Assembly (NCBI GenBank): GCA_002794035.1 | Contig: PCXQ01000005.1 | Span: 1-64,000 of the forward strand | Source of the DNA: Candidatus Yanofskybacteria bacterium CG10_big_fil_rev_8_21_14_0_10_36_16 | GTDB taxonomy: Bacteria; Patescibacteria; Paceibacteria; 2-02-FULL-40-12; IGHO2-01-FULL-4-A | Length of the DNA: 64,000 bases | Direction of reading: 5' to 3' | Shown: positions 23,532 through 33,582 of the stretch, piece after piece | Layout: each line of letters starts with the position of its first letter | How positions within the stretch are numbered: the first letter of the stretch is position 1 | The notes under the pieces: model-generated | The model's database searches: none | The model's input: only the letters and a program-made list of their open reading frames with translations | Told to the model about the DNA's origin: nothing | Translations under genes and position numbers: made by a program

Positions 23532-25634
23532 ATGGAAAAAATTTCATTAAAACCAACAACAAACGAGCTAGTGTTCAACAAAAAAGAAAGCGACGGATCA
23601 TTCTTTGATGCAATAAGCTATAAAGAGCCGGGACTTAAAGGAGAGCGATTGGGCTCTTTGTTTGTTATAGGTAACATAAAAAATAGTTCAGATGCTGACC
23701 TCTCTTACGTAATAAATCTAGCCTCATCTATAGCAAAAAGAGAATACTACAGTGACTCATCCCTAAAAGAAGATCCCAAAAAAGCATTTGAAAAATCTCT
23801 ACAAAAAACAAACGAGGTTTTAAAAGATTTCTTAAACGACAAAAACTTAAAGATAGATCTGGCTCTTTCTGCTATTTCTGGAAGCAACATTTATATATCA
23901 CGCATAGGAAAATTTAAAATTTTCCTAGCCAGAAATAATGACACCATAGATATCTTAAACAATATAGAATTATTTAATAAAGATTCGGATTACGCCCAAA
24001 AAGAATTTTCAAATATTATTTCCGGACGACTATATCCCGGAGACAAGATATTTGCATATCTGCCTTCACGCACCTTATCTGTGCGAGAAAAAACAATCAA
24101 AAAATCATTACTTGAGGAATCAGATTTAGGATTCAAAAAAATGCTATCAGATTTATATGAAAGCAACCCGAAGTTTTATTGTTGCGGTGTTCATGTGGTT
24201 ATGGACGAAGTAAAAGAAATACCAATAGACGCATCGAATACTATCAATTTGCCTAATCAACGGCACTCCAGCGAAAGTATTCTAAAAGAAGAAACAATAA
24301 AAGAACCTCGTGATACAAAAGAAGAAACAATCACACCAGAAAAAGGACCATTGGATTCAAAAACCGTTAAACCAAACAATGACGCTGAATCCGTAGCCAA
24401 AGAAGAAAAGGCGGATTATTCAAACAAAAAAAACGAATACGACAAAAAAGAAGAGCCGGTAAAATCAATACCTGTCAGTGACGAAGTTGATACTCCTCGT
24501 CTAATATCATCGGAGGTATCCTTAGCTAAAAAACACAATGCAATAAGCAATACTGCCAGCTTGGTAGCAAAATTCAGAGGATTCAACAGATATAATCGCA
24601 AAACAAAAGCATCGTTGTTTGTCATAATTGCCGGTTTAGTAGTTACGGGTATTTTCTCGTTTATATTTTTTGGCTTAAACGACTCGCCATTCAACGAAAA
24701 CACACAGATAATCAAAAAAACTCAAGAAAATCTAAAACTTGCCCAAGCCCATGTTACTCAAAATAATCTAAAGGCAGCTAGAGACCTCGTCGCCACAATC
24801 TTGGTTGATATAGAAAACATAAATGATAAAAATGGTGATGCCCTAAAGGCGCAGCTAGTAGAATTTGTTAACGGAATAAACAAGGTTAGCCAACAAAAAC
24901 CAGTTCAAGTAGCTGACTTATCTGAACTTTGGATTGAAGGAGAAACAGCTTCAAAAATAACTGCCATGAATGACGGCAGTATAGTAGCAGTTTCAAACAA
25001 CGGCAGAGTGATTATTACCAACAGTGGTTCAATAGAAGAAATAGGATCAAGCAAATCTACCCCAAAAACAATATTCCGCACTGAAGATGGCTTTGCCCTG
25101 TTTGATGGTACCTCAAATATTGAAGTTTACAAAAATTCGGATGATGAATTAAAATTAAATGATCTAGGCAATAGTGTAATGTTTAAAGATTACACCCTGT
25201 ATGCTGATAATCTTTATGCGATAAAAGGAAATAAAATAGTAAAATATACTGATGTAATTGCAGGAGGAGACAACGAAACCACATGGGCTGAAATTGAAGA
25301 AGATTTAGTATCTATAGCGATTGATGGAAATATTTACGGTCTTGATTCAAACGGAAAGCTAATAACATACTTTAAGGGAGAAAAAGAAAACGAAGCAGTT
25401 CTATCATTGTCTCCAAACAACAATTCACACATTTGGACTGAAGGCGATTTTCCTTTTATATATCTAACAAACACGCAAACTGGAGAAGTAATGGCATTTG
25501 ATAAAGAAACATTTGAACTTAAAATAACCTATTCTCTTAATAACGGCAGTCCCGTTAAAGATATCTTCATTAGTGAAGGAGGAATTATTTGGTCACTGGA
25601 TAACAACAATGCTGTGTGGAAACTGGAGCCATAG
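23532..25634 (+). CDS. PP2C-like / transmembrane / beta-propeller protein, 700 residues
   Basis: The N-terminal 220 residues are cytoplasmic and follow the layout of a PPM (PP2C) phosphatase (GSLFVIGNIK near the start, later LALSAISGSNIYISRIGKFKI, GDKIFAYLPS), but without the paired acidic metal ligands, so it is probably inactive. A charged Lys/Glu linker (about 240-340) is followed by one membrane helix (about 362-382), a short helical region, and about six propeller-like blades (GSIVAVSNNGRVIITNSG, GNIYGLDSNGKLITYF). This joins an inside sensor-like domain to an outside propeller. A shared bidirectional terminator follows. The function is unknown. Confidence 0.65.
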   Translation: MEKISLKPTTNELVFNKKESDGSFFDAISYKEPGLKGERLGSLFVIGNIKNSSDADLSYVINLASSIAKREYYSDSSLKEDPKKAFEKSLQKTNEVLKDFLNDKNLKIDLALSAISGSNIYISRIGKFKIFLARNNDTIDILNNIELFNKDSDYAQKEFSNIISGRLYPGDKIFAYLPSRTLSVREKTIKKSLLEESDLGFKKMLSDLYESNPKFYCCGVHVVMDEVKEIPIDASNTINLPNQRHSSESILKEETIKEPRDTKEETITPEKGPLDSKTVKPNNDAESVAKEEKADYSNKKNEYDKKEEPVKSIPVSDEVDTPRLISSEVSLAKKHNAISNTASLVAKFRGFNRYNRKTKASLFVIIAGLVVTGIFSFIFFGLNDSPFNENTQIIKKTQENLKLAQAHVTQNNLKAARDLVATILVDIENINDKNGDALKAQLVEFVNGINKVSQQKPVQVADLSELWIEGETASKITAMNDGSIVAVSNNGRVIITNSGSIEEIGSSKSTPKTIFRTEDGFALFDGTSNIEVYKNSDDELKLNDLGNSVMFKDYTLYADNLYAIKGNKIVKYTDVIAGGDNETTWAEIEEDLVSIAIDGNIYGLDSNGKLITYFKGEKENEAVLSLSPNNNSHIWTEGDFPFIYLTNTQTGEVMAFDKETFELKITYSLNNGSPVKDIFISEGGIIWSLDNNNAVWKLEP

Positions 25635-25679
25635 AACCAAGCCTCGAATTTTAGTTTTGTGCAAATTTTAAATATTAAA

Positions 25680-25700
25680 AAACCCGCTGTGGCAGGGTTT
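25680..25700. terminator. Bidirectional terminator between convergent genes
   Basis: AAACCC / GGGTTT stem with inner pairing, A run before and T run after. Confidence 0.65.
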
Positions 25701-25701
25701 T

Positions 25702-26505
25702 TTAATATTGTTTGTAATAAATCCTATCTGGAAGACGCAAATCTATATATTCCAACATTTCTTTTTCTTCCTCTGTTATTTTCTCATCCCATGCTATCAA
25801 TAACGCCTCCACCTGCTTTTTTATATCTGTAAACAAGCTCATATAAATACTAAACCCCTCGGCTGCAATTAAATGAAATTCGTCATTGGAATTTTTAGGT
25901 ATCTGAATTTCTTTAATCAAAATTCCTTTTTCTTCAAATTCCTTTTTTGCAATAAGAGAATTTTCAACCCAAATACTTTCTATGTAGTCCCCCACCTTTA
26001 AATCATTGTCTCTATAATCTTTGATAACTGTTATTACAAATCCGCTTGAAGTTACGGTTTGAGCATAAACAACATATTCATTGTCAAAATAGAAACAATC
26101 GGGATCAGAACACCAGATACCCTCAGGCTCTCTTTTTGTTAAAAAAAGTTCAAGTACATAATTTTTATCTTTATTTATCTCGATTTCTTTTACCTCGGGG
26201 AATTTTTCAGCCAAAAACTTAGAAAGATCGTCAGACTTCAAAAATAAAATATTGTTTTTTCTTGCTATGCCAAATTTCCTATCCTGAAGCCATTCATCTG
26301 TAGCTGTCTTAATTACATCTCCCCTTAGAGGCTCTGGAACTGTTATATTAACGCCCTGCACCTCAAATTTTCCAGACAAGAATAAAAAGTAAAAAAAGCC
26401 ACCCAAAGCAAAAATAATTGCAATCAAAATCAATAAGGCTCTTGTTCTGGCCCGCCTTCTCTTTTTCTCTCCATAATCATCTTTAAAACGTTTAACTTGT
26501 CTCAT
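25702..26505 (-). CDS. ftsQ: FtsQ/DivIB-like cell-division protein
   Basis: 267 residues. A basic cytoplasmic tail (RVKRFKDDYGEKKRRRAR type), a membrane helix (about 23-45) and a POTRA-like domain starting FEVQGVNITVPEPLRGD match FtsQ topology. The following hydrophobic-basic strand region (FPEVKEIEINKDKNYVLELFLTKREPEGIW) resembles the FtsQ beta domain, where 'R.P.aiW' is frequent. It lies 9 nt after alr in one operon, in keeping with wall synthesis. The call rests on topology and gene context, since FtsQ sequences diverge quickly. Confidence 0.65.
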   Translation of the reverse strand: MRQVKRFKDDYGEKKRRRARTRALLILIAIIFALGGFFYFLFLSGKFEVQGVNITVPEPLRGDVIKTATDEWLQDRKFGIARKNNILFLKSDDLSKFLAEKFPEVKEIEINKDKNYVLELFLTKREPEGIWCSDPDCFYFDNEYVVYAQTVTSSGFVITVIKDYRDNDLKVGDYIESIWVENSLIAKKEFEEKGILIKEIQIPKNSNDEFHLIAAEGFSIYMSLFTDIKKQVEALLIAWDEKITEEEKEMLEYIDLRLPDRIYYKQY

Positions 26506-26514
26506 TAATTTTAT

Positions 26515-27606
26515 CTAGGGTACATATACCCTCGGCAACAATGGGTTAATTCTAGAAACTATTTCATAGCTAATAGTTCCGACCTTCTCAGCAAGCTCCT
26601 CTGCTGTTATATTTTCTTTACCCTGCCTACCTACCAAAACCACTTCGTCATCAATATTTACATTGCCTGCACTAGATATATCAACCACTGTTAAATTCAT
26701 TGATACCCTACCCAAAACCCTGCAACGTTTGCCACCTATCAAAACCTCGCCAAGGGACGACAATGCCCTACTGTAACCATCATAATAACCGATTGGAAGC
26801 ACGGCAATGGTTGTATTTTTTCTAACCTTTTCTGTAATACCATATCCAACACAAGAATCTTTCTTAATGTCTTTTACCTGAATTATCTTAGTTTTCCAGC
26901 TTAACGCAGGGCAAATATTCATTTTTTTGTATTTTTCAAAAAACTCAATTGTCGGCCAAAGGCCGTAAAGAGCAATCCCCACTCTAACCATATCGAAATT
27001 AGCCTCGGGCATCGTTAGTAAGCCAGTTGTGGCAGATATGTGCTTTATCTTTGTATTAATATTGTTTTTATTTAAAACAGTTAATGCCTTTTTAAATTCA
27101 TCTAATTGCTTATTGGGGAATCGCCTGTCTTTTTCATCTGCATTGGCAAAATGACTTAAAATACCTTCAAAATTAATATTTAAGGGAAGTTTTTTTATAA
27201 AAGAAGGCAAATTATTAACAAGAACTCCCTGACGAGACATGCCCGTATCTATTTTTAAATGTAATTTCGGTATATTGCTTTTTATTTTTTTAAAGACACC
27301 AGAATCATAAACAACAAGATCTATATTATTAGAAAAAGCATCTTTAAATCTTTTGCTATCAGTATAACCTAAAACAAGAATGGGTTTTTTAATTCCCTTT
27401 TTACGAAGATCTAATGCCTCATCTATATTATCAACCCCTAACCAATCAATGCCGTATTTTGAAAACAGCCCCGCTGTTGCGGGACCATGTCCATATGCAT
27501 TTGATTTAACTACCGCCATTAACCTTGTTCCTCTATCAAGAAGTTTTTTTACTGCCTTAACATTATTTTCAAGCGCTGATTTTGATATTTCAACCCAAGT
27601 TTTCAT
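26515..27606 (-). CDS. alr: Alanine racemase
   Basis: 363 residues. PLP enzyme making D-alanine for peptidoglycan. The PLP lysine is K34 in VVKSNAYGHG and the second catalytic residue is the tyrosine in CVGYGITEKV. The RVSMNLTVVDIS block is typical. It has its own promoter region on the minus strand and is followed 9 nt later by the ftsQ-like gene. Confidence 0.95.
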   Translation of the reverse strand: MKTWVEISKSALENNVKAVKKLLDRGTRLMAVVKSNAYGHGPATAGLFSKYGIDWLGVDNIDEALDLRKKGIKKPILVLGYTDSKRFKDAFSNNIDLVVYDSGVFKKIKSNIPKLHLKIDTGMSRQGVLVNNLPSFIKKLPLNINFEGILSHFANADEKDRRFPNKQLDEFKKALTVLNKNNINTKIKHISATTGLLTMPEANFDMVRVGIALYGLWPTIEFFEKYKKMNICPALSWKTKIIQVKDIKKDSCVGYGITEKVRKNTTIAVLPIGYYDGYSRALSSLGEVLIGGKRCRVLGRVSMNLTVVDISSAGNVNIDDEVVLVGRQGKENITAEELAEKVGTISYEIVSRINPLLPRVYVP

Positions 27607-27650
27607 TATAATTATTAATCATTAAAATCAAAGTTATTTTTTAAACTTAT

Positions 27651-27956
27651 TTACTTTGCCCAACCGCATCTAGCAAGCGTCTGTAAGCATTCGCATTGAT
27701 AGCCTTTGTTTGATGGGAAATCCGGAACAATTTCACAAACACCAGCACTCAAATTTTCATATTTTTCAAGATTATTTGTACAAACGCTATATTCACCTAT
27801 ACAGCTTGAGTTTGCGAACGAGCAGTCTCTATCAAAAACACAAAACCCCTCCGAGTGACTTAAGTCAAAATTTCTAACATTTAAAACCAAGGATACAGAA
27901 AAAACAACAACGACAGATATCATTATCATTGTTTTTTTAAATGGATCTAATTTCAT
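27651..27956 (-). CDS. Small cysteine-rich anchored protein
   Basis: 101 residues. A membrane anchor (about 8-27) is followed by a short exported domain with eight cysteines (FCVFDRDC, SSCIG, SVCTN, GVCEI, CECLQ, ARC). The cysteine number and spacing suggest a disulfide-knotted fold, or a metal site if it stays reduced. No family is recognised. It lies between alr and serS on the same strand. Confidence 0.6.
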   Translation of the reverse strand: MKLDPFKKTMIMISVVVVFSVSLVLNVRNFDLSHSEGFCVFDRDCSFANSSCIGEYSVCTNNLEKYENLSAGVCEIVPDFPSNKGYQCECLQTLARCGWAK

Positions 27957-27971
27957 AAAATGGATCTAATC

Positions 27972-29219
27972 TTATTTTTTGCCTATTTGTTTTACACCTA
28001 CAAATTTCTGAAGTACCTTGGGCACCTTAACAGTCCCTTCTTTTGTTTGATAATTTTCAACAATCATTGCAAGAATACGAGGTGTAGCAATTGCTGTATT
28101 GTTTAATGAGTGTGCAAATTGCATTTTGTTCTCTTCGTCGCGATAACGAATGTTCAATCTCCTAGTTTGGAAATCATGAAAATACGAGGATGAGTGTGTT
28201 TCTCTATACTTCTGTTGGCTTGGCATCCAACCTTCAATATCATATTTTTTAACCTGACCTAATCCCAAATCTCCTGATGAATTAACGACAACATGATAGG
28301 GGATTTCTAAATCCTGCATTATCTCTTCAGAATTTTGAGTAATTTCTTCATGCCATTTTACAGATTCCTCATGGTCAGCACGACATAAAATCACCTGCTC
28401 CATTTTATAAAATTCATGCACCCTTATAAGTCCCTTAGTGTCTTTACCATGGCTCCCCGCCTCAGAACGAAAGCAAGGCGAAAAAGCTATAAATTTTTTA
28501 GGCAAATCTTTTTTTTGCAAAACCTCATCAGAATAATAAGCCATAGTAGAAACCTCTGATGTACCTACTAAATACTCATCTTCCCCAACCTTGTAAACCT
28601 CGTCCTTTCCTTGCGGAAGCCACCCCGTGCCATTGAATGCGCTTTCACGAGCAATGGCCGGAGCAAAAATTGGCGTAAATCCTTTTTTTATTAATTTATC
28701 AAGCACTAAAGCCCAAAGAGCATGTGAAAGCAAAACGGCTTCATTTTTCAAAAAATATCCTCTAAAACCTGAGACCTTAACTCCCCTATCAAAATCAACC
28801 AAATCTAATGACTCCATAAGCTCTATATGGTCTTTAACCTTAAAGTCAAAAGCCGGGATTTCGCCCCATTTTATTACTTCAACATTGTCTTCATCATCTT
28901 TGCCTTCCGGCACAGACGGATCCGGAACTTGGGGCACTAAAAGCATAAGACGATTAAACTCTTCTTGCGTGTTTCTGTTTTCTTCCTCAAGTAATTTTAT
29001 TTCTTCTTTTAATTTTTTTAAAATTTCTATTTCTTCAGGAGTTGGTTTAGAATCAGATTTTTTATTTTGACTAGCTCTTTTGTTTTCAAGCTCCATCAAA
29101 ACATGCCTCCTTCTCTCATCAACAGCAATCAATTCATCTAAATTAAACTCAATCCTTTTCTTGCGGATAGCATCTTTTACCAAGTCTTGATTTTCCCTTA
29201 TAAATTTAATATCTAACAT
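27972..29219 (-). CDS. serS: Seryl-tRNA synthetase
   Basis: 415 residues. Charges tRNA-Ser and tRNA-Sec. N-terminal coiled-coil arm (about 30-105), then the class II core with motif 2 (FSPCFRSEAGSHGKDTKGLIRVHEF) and motif 3 (HSLNNTAIATPRILAMIVEN). Complete and ordinary. Confidence 0.96.
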   Translation of the reverse strand: MLDIKFIRENQDLVKDAIRKKRIEFNLDELIAVDERRRHVLMELENKRASQNKKSDSKPTPEEIEILKKLKEEIKLLEEENRNTQEEFNRLMLLVPQVPDPSVPEGKDDEDNVEVIKWGEIPAFDFKVKDHIELMESLDLVDFDRGVKVSGFRGYFLKNEAVLLSHALWALVLDKLIKKGFTPIFAPAIARESAFNGTGWLPQGKDEVYKVGEDEYLVGTSEVSTMAYYSDEVLQKKDLPKKFIAFSPCFRSEAGSHGKDTKGLIRVHEFYKMEQVILCRADHEESVKWHEEITQNSEEIMQDLEIPYHVVVNSSGDLGLGQVKKYDIEGWMPSQQKYRETHSSSYFHDFQTRRLNIRYRDEENKMQFAHSLNNTAIATPRILAMIVENYQTKEGTVKVPKVLQKFVGVKQIGKK

Positions 29220-29274
29220 ATGTTTTTATACTTAATACTTAACACTTAATACATAACTCTTGGATCTAATTCTT

Positions 29275-29400
29275 GAGCTTCACCCCGCCCTTGAAAAATA
29301 ATCATTATTTCTCAAAATTAACCTCTTAAAACAACGGATTAGGTAAGGGGCAGGAAAGTAAACTTATATCTGTATGTTTACAGCTTTTCAAGAGCGAGGT
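29275..29400. repeat. Family B repeat pair overlapping the end of lysS
   Basis: ACCCCGCCCTTGAAAA (about 29281-29296) and TTTTCAAGAGCGAGGTTTC (about 29384) are inverted copies of the CAAGAGCGGGG core. The second contains the lysS stop codon. Confidence 0.5.
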
Positions 29401-30851
29401 TTCATTAAAGGAAATGCGATAACCTCTCGAATTGAATGGGAATCGGTCAAAAGGGCTGACAAACGATCAATGCCTATGCCTATACCTGCAGCAGGAGGCA
29501 TTCCGTATTCCATGGCTTCAATATAATCCTCGTCTATTCTGTGGGCCTCCTCGTTGCCCTCTTTAGCATTTTTCTCTTGTGCCTCAAAGCGCTCTCTTTG
29601 ATCTTGGGGATCATTTAGTTCTGAAAACCCGTTGGTCACCTCCATGCCTCCAACAACCAGCTGGAATCTGGCCACATGCTTGGGATCATCTGGAATTTTT
29701 TTAGAAAGAGGTGATATTTCCAATGGATGATCAATAATATAAGTAGGATTTAAAATATTGGGTCTAGCAACTTTTTTGTAAATTTCATCGGCAATATTTC
29801 CCTTTGTCATAGCTTTGTTTATTTCAATGCCGAGTTCTTTAGCTTTTTCGGCTAATTCTTCTTGTGTAGAACTATCGTAATCAAGATTTGCATATTCATT
29901 AAACAAATCATTAAATGTTACCCTCTTAAATGGTGTTTTAAACTCTATTTCTTTTTCTTGATATTGGACTCTGTCTTTACCAAACATTTCCTTAACGATA
30001 TGAACAAGCATCCCCTCGGTAAATTCCATCATCTTCTCATAATCCCAATATGCGGCATAAAACTCCAGCATGGTAAATTCCGGATTGTGTTCACGATCAA
30101 AACCTTCGTTCCGAAAAACCCTGCCGATTTCAAACACCCTTTCAAAACCACCAACCAACATTCTTTTTAAAAAAAGCTCCGGAGCAATTCTCAGATATAA
30201 GTCCAGATCAAGTATCGCCAACTTTGTTTTAAATGGTTTGGCATTTGCACCGCCATAAAGAGTCTGCAACACAGGAGTATCTACTTCTAAAAATTTATTA
30301 GCAATAAGATATTGTCTAATATGCTGTGTAACCATTGAACGGCCGATAATTTTATCCTTGGCGTCTTTATTAAAAACAAAATCTAAATATCGCTTTCTAT
30401 AACGTTCCTCAATATCCTGAAGCCCGTGCCATTTTTCAGGTAAGGGCAATAAAGATTTTGCCAACAAACGATATTTTGAAACCTCTAGAGTCTCTTCTCC
30501 CTTTTTTGTTCTGAAGACAACTCCTTCGGACTCAATAAAGTCACCCACATCGACTGTATTCACAAAAAATGTGAAATCCTCCTCACCGAGATTATCTTTC
30601 TTGATATAAGCCTGCAATTTGCCAGAATTGTCTACAACATCTAAAAACACGGAACCGCCATGTTCTCTTTTGGTCATCACTCTGCCGGCAATTATTATTT
30701 TTTCTCCACTTTTTTCAAGTTCAGTAAAACCCTCTAGCGCTTCAGCTGCCATGTGGGTGCGCAATGAAGAAGAGGGATAAGGATCTATGCCGTTATCCCT
30801 TACTTTATTCAATTTATCCAATTTTACCTGCCTTAATTCATCAAGTGCCAC
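29388..30851 (-). CDS. lysS: Lysyl-tRNA synthetase, class II
   Basis: 487 residues. N-terminal OB-fold anticodon domain (VFLDVVDNSGKLQAYIK), then class II core with motif 2 (FEIGRVFRNEGFDREHNPEFTMLE) and motif 3 (GMPPAAGIGIGIDRLSALLTD). It starts at GTG. The last codons and stop lie in a family B repeat. Confidence 0.96.
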   Translation of the reverse strand: MALDELRQVKLDKLNKVRDNGIDPYPSSSLRTHMAAEALEGFTELEKSGEKIIIAGRVMTKREHGGSVFLDVVDNSGKLQAYIKKDNLGEEDFTFFVNTVDVGDFIESEGVVFRTKKGEETLEVSKYRLLAKSLLPLPEKWHGLQDIEERYRKRYLDFVFNKDAKDKIIGRSMVTQHIRQYLIANKFLEVDTPVLQTLYGGANAKPFKTKLAILDLDLYLRIAPELFLKRMLVGGFERVFEIGRVFRNEGFDREHNPEFTMLEFYAAYWDYEKMMEFTEGMLVHIVKEMFGKDRVQYQEKEIEFKTPFKRVTFNDLFNEYANLDYDSSTQEELAEKAKELGIEINKAMTKGNIADEIYKKVARPNILNPTYIIDHPLEISPLSKKIPDDPKHVARFQLVVGGMEVTNGFSELNDPQDQRERFEAQEKNAKEGNEEAHRIDEDYIEAMEYGMPPAAGIGIGIDRLSALLTDSHSIREVIAFPLMKPRS

Positions 30852-30952
30852 AATAATAAACGCAAAACGTGAAACGTTAAGCGCAAGCTAAAAATTAAAA
30901 CTTTATAATACAATATTAGCAAATATTAGCCAAAATTGAAATAAACGGACAG

Positions 30953-30976
30953 AAAGCCCCGCTTCAGCGGGGCTTT
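30953..30976 (-). terminator. Terminator of greA
   Basis: AAAGCCCCGC / GCGGGGCTTT stem with TTCA loop; only a short T run follows. Confidence 0.65.
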
Positions 30977-31002
30977 GAATCGTATAAATAAGTTATCAAT
31001 TT

Positions 31003-31461
31003 TTAACTTATCTTTTTTATCTTATATTTCATTAATCCCACCGGAGTGCTAACCTCAACCTCCTCACCTTTTTTATGGCCTAAAAATGCGCGTCCCAATG
31101 GCGATTCATTTGATATAAAACCCTTAGTCGGATCAGCTTCTGCAGTACCAACTATGGTAAACTCCTTCTCTCCGTAACTTGATGAAGCCAGTACTGTAGC
31201 ACCAACTCCTATTTCTGCACTCTTATTTTTGCCGTTTTGAATAATTTCAAAATCTTTTAACATGGCTTCAATCTCTTCGATTCTACCTTCATTAAAACTC
31301 TGATTTTCCTTTGCTTCAGTATATTCTGAATTTTCAGACAAATCACCAAGCTCTTTAGCAGCTCTTATTTTCTCGTTAATCTCATCTCTTACTGTAGTTT
31401 TTCTCTCTTCTAACTCTTTATTAATTTTCTCCAGCCCTTCAGGGCTTAAATATGTGGTCAT
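31003..31461 (-). CDS. greA: Transcription elongation factor GreA
   Basis: 152 residues from the ATG at 31461; a TTG two codons earlier is also in frame. It rescues backtracked RNA polymerase by stimulating transcript cleavage. The N-terminal coiled coil carries the acidic tip (GDLSENSEYTEAKE) and the C-terminal domain includes SPLGRAFLGHKKGEEVEV. Ordinary. Confidence 0.95.
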   Translation of the reverse strand: MTTYLSPEGLEKINKELEERKTTVRDEINEKIRAAKELGDLSENSEYTEAKENQSFNEGRIEEIEAMLKDFEIIQNGKNKSAEIGVGATVLASSSYGEKEFTIVGTAEADPTKGFISNESPLGRAFLGHKKGEEVEVSTPVGLMKYKIKKIS

Positions 31462-31667
31462 ATACAACGCTTATGTAAATCCAATTTTATATAATTAATG
31501 ACTTGGATATACAAAATTTTATTAATTTATTTAACACATCTTTAGTACCAAAACATAAATTATACTATAAAAATAAAAAACAGTTATAAAAACTGTGGAC
31601 AATAATATCTCAAGACAAAAAACAAAATCTAAAAAATGCTTGCTACTGAAACCAAAAATTAAATAAC

Positions 31668-33554
31668 TTAGATCTTTAAACCTTTGTATTCCGTAAAATA
31701 CCAGTTTAAAAACTCCCTGGCCATTCTTAGAGCCAACCCCTGCTCATCGCCAATATTTTCAACAATAATAGTAATAATTATCTCAGGGTCTTCATATGGT
31801 CCAAATACAGTCAGAAGTGAATTTAAATTGTTTCCAGACACCTGTGCAGTTCCTGTTTTAGCAGCAAGTTCTACTGGGACAACGTCTAGTATCCTAGCAG
31901 TGCCTGATTCCACTGCCCGTCTCATACCAATTTTTACTATATTTAGGGTATCTTTGTCAAATTTTAATCGGCCTATTACTTCTGGATTATTAATTATTTC
32001 AGAACCATGATTTTCTACAATCTTATCAACAACCAACGGCTTCATTATGTCTCCCCCATTTGCTATAGCTCCTATATATGAATTTATCCAGAGAGGAGTA
32101 ACAAAAAGATCACCCTGTCCTATAGAAACATTGTAAGAATCTCCCCTGTACCAATCTTCTCCTTTTGTTTTCTTTTTCCAATCTCGTGATGGAACAAGCC
32201 CATTCGCTTCACCCACCAAATCAATGCCCAATTTTTTATCTGCCATAGCTCCTGAGATATATGAATGCATTTTATCAATCCCGAGTCCAACAATATCTTG
32301 ATACCCACCACCAAGAGCATAAAAGTAAACATCAACTGAATCGGCAATTGCCTTATAAATATCTGTCCAGCCATGAACTTTCCAGTCGCCAAAAGTATAA
32401 ACAACACTAGGATCAATTTCACTAGAAATTTGTATTGACCCGCCAGAATATATGATTGTTGAAGGAGTTACAACGCCTTCCTTAAGAGCCGCAAGAGCAA
32501 GAAGGGGTTTTATTGTAGAACCGGGGCTGTACCTACCCCCAATAGCACGATTAAATAATGGCTGCTTACTGTCACTCAGTATCTTTTTTACATCATCTCT
32601 AAAATCTTCTTCATAAATATTACTAAAAACATTATTGTCATAAGCAGGAAAACTTGAAAGAGCAATAACCTCACCCGTTTTTGGATTCTGAACAACTGCC
32701 GAACCAACTCTCAAGCCCTGTGATCGCAATACACCCTCAAGAGACTCATGGAGCTTTTCTTGAACATCTGAATTAATGTTTAAATAAACCTCACCTCCTT
32801 TGCCTGGCTCACTTAAAACAACATCTTTGTTGCTGTTCTTAAAATAAACAGCGCCAGATACTCCCCTTAAATATCTTTCATATTCTTCCTCTACACCAAG
32901 CGTGCCTATTTTGTCTCCAGGTAAATAAAAATTATCACGCGATATATTGTCTTCACTTACGCCTGAAACATATCCTAGTACTTGAGAAAATAATTCACCT
33001 TTAGGATAACTTCTTTTTGAATTGGCAATCACATATACACCTTCCATGCCTGCTTCTTCTACAGCCAAAGCTTCATCTTTTGACAGCCCTCCTTTTAAAA
33101 CAAAGACTGCTTTATTTTTGTTCTTATCAATCTTTTCCCTTATCTCCTCCTCTGTCATATCAATAATTTCTGCCAACAAACTAATGTTTTTATTTAAAAC
33201 CTCCTCTTTTGGTATTTGTGAAACAAGAGAGACAACTTCAAAAACAGGTTTATTTCCTGCTAATAACTCCCCGTCAGAACTATAAATTGCCCCTCTTAAC
33301 CCCATTAAGGGGTATTTTACAAAAGAATTAAGTTCTGCAAGGGAAGCATAACTTTCTCCTTGCATTATCTGAAGATTGAAAGCACTCAATATAAAAATTA
33401 TGGAAATAACAAATATGGAAACATAAAACATACCCCAAATTGACCGCCCTACAGGAAATTCCATTTTGGGATACAAACTGCCAGAATCCAAAAGTGTTTC
33501 TTCGGGCATTAATTCATCCCTATCCGATGTGTTAATAAAATATTTTTTCTTCAT
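31668..33554 (-). CDS. mrdA: Penicillin-binding protein 2 (class B transpeptidase)
   Basis: 628 residues. A membrane helix (about 40-62), a pedestal domain, then the transpeptidase domain with the acyl-enzyme serine S346 in SxxK (GSTIK), an SxN-type block and KTGTAQ near residue 565. It cross-links peptidoglycan for cell elongation with RodA. It is the last gene of the mreB-mreC-mreD-mrdA cluster, starting 28 bp after mreD. Confidence 0.94.
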   Translation of the reverse strand: MKKKYFINTSDRDELMPEETLLDSGSLYPKMEFPVGRSIWGMFYVSIFVISIIFILSAFNLQIMQGESYASLAELNSFVKYPLMGLRGAIYSSDGELLAGNKPVFEVVSLVSQIPKEEVLNKNISLLAEIIDMTEEEIREKIDKNKNKAVFVLKGGLSKDEALAVEEAGMEGVYVIANSKRSYPKGELFSQVLGYVSGVSEDNISRDNFYLPGDKIGTLGVEEEYERYLRGVSGAVYFKNSNKDVVLSEPGKGGEVYLNINSDVQEKLHESLEGVLRSQGLRVGSAVVQNPKTGEVIALSSFPAYDNNVFSNIYEEDFRDDVKKILSDSKQPLFNRAIGGRYSPGSTIKPLLALAALKEGVVTPSTIIYSGGSIQISSEIDPSVVYTFGDWKVHGWTDIYKAIADSVDVYFYALGGGYQDIVGLGIDKMHSYISGAMADKKLGIDLVGEANGLVPSRDWKKKTKGEDWYRGDSYNVSIGQGDLFVTPLWINSYIGAIANGGDIMKPLVVDKIVENHGSEIINNPEVIGRLKFDKDTLNIVKIGMRRAVESGTARILDVVPVELAAKTGTAQVSGNNLNSLLTVFGPYEDPEIIITIIVENIGDEQGLALRMAREFLNWYFTEYKGLKI

Positions 33555-33582
33555 CCAATAATAAAAATTTTGTTGTTATTTT

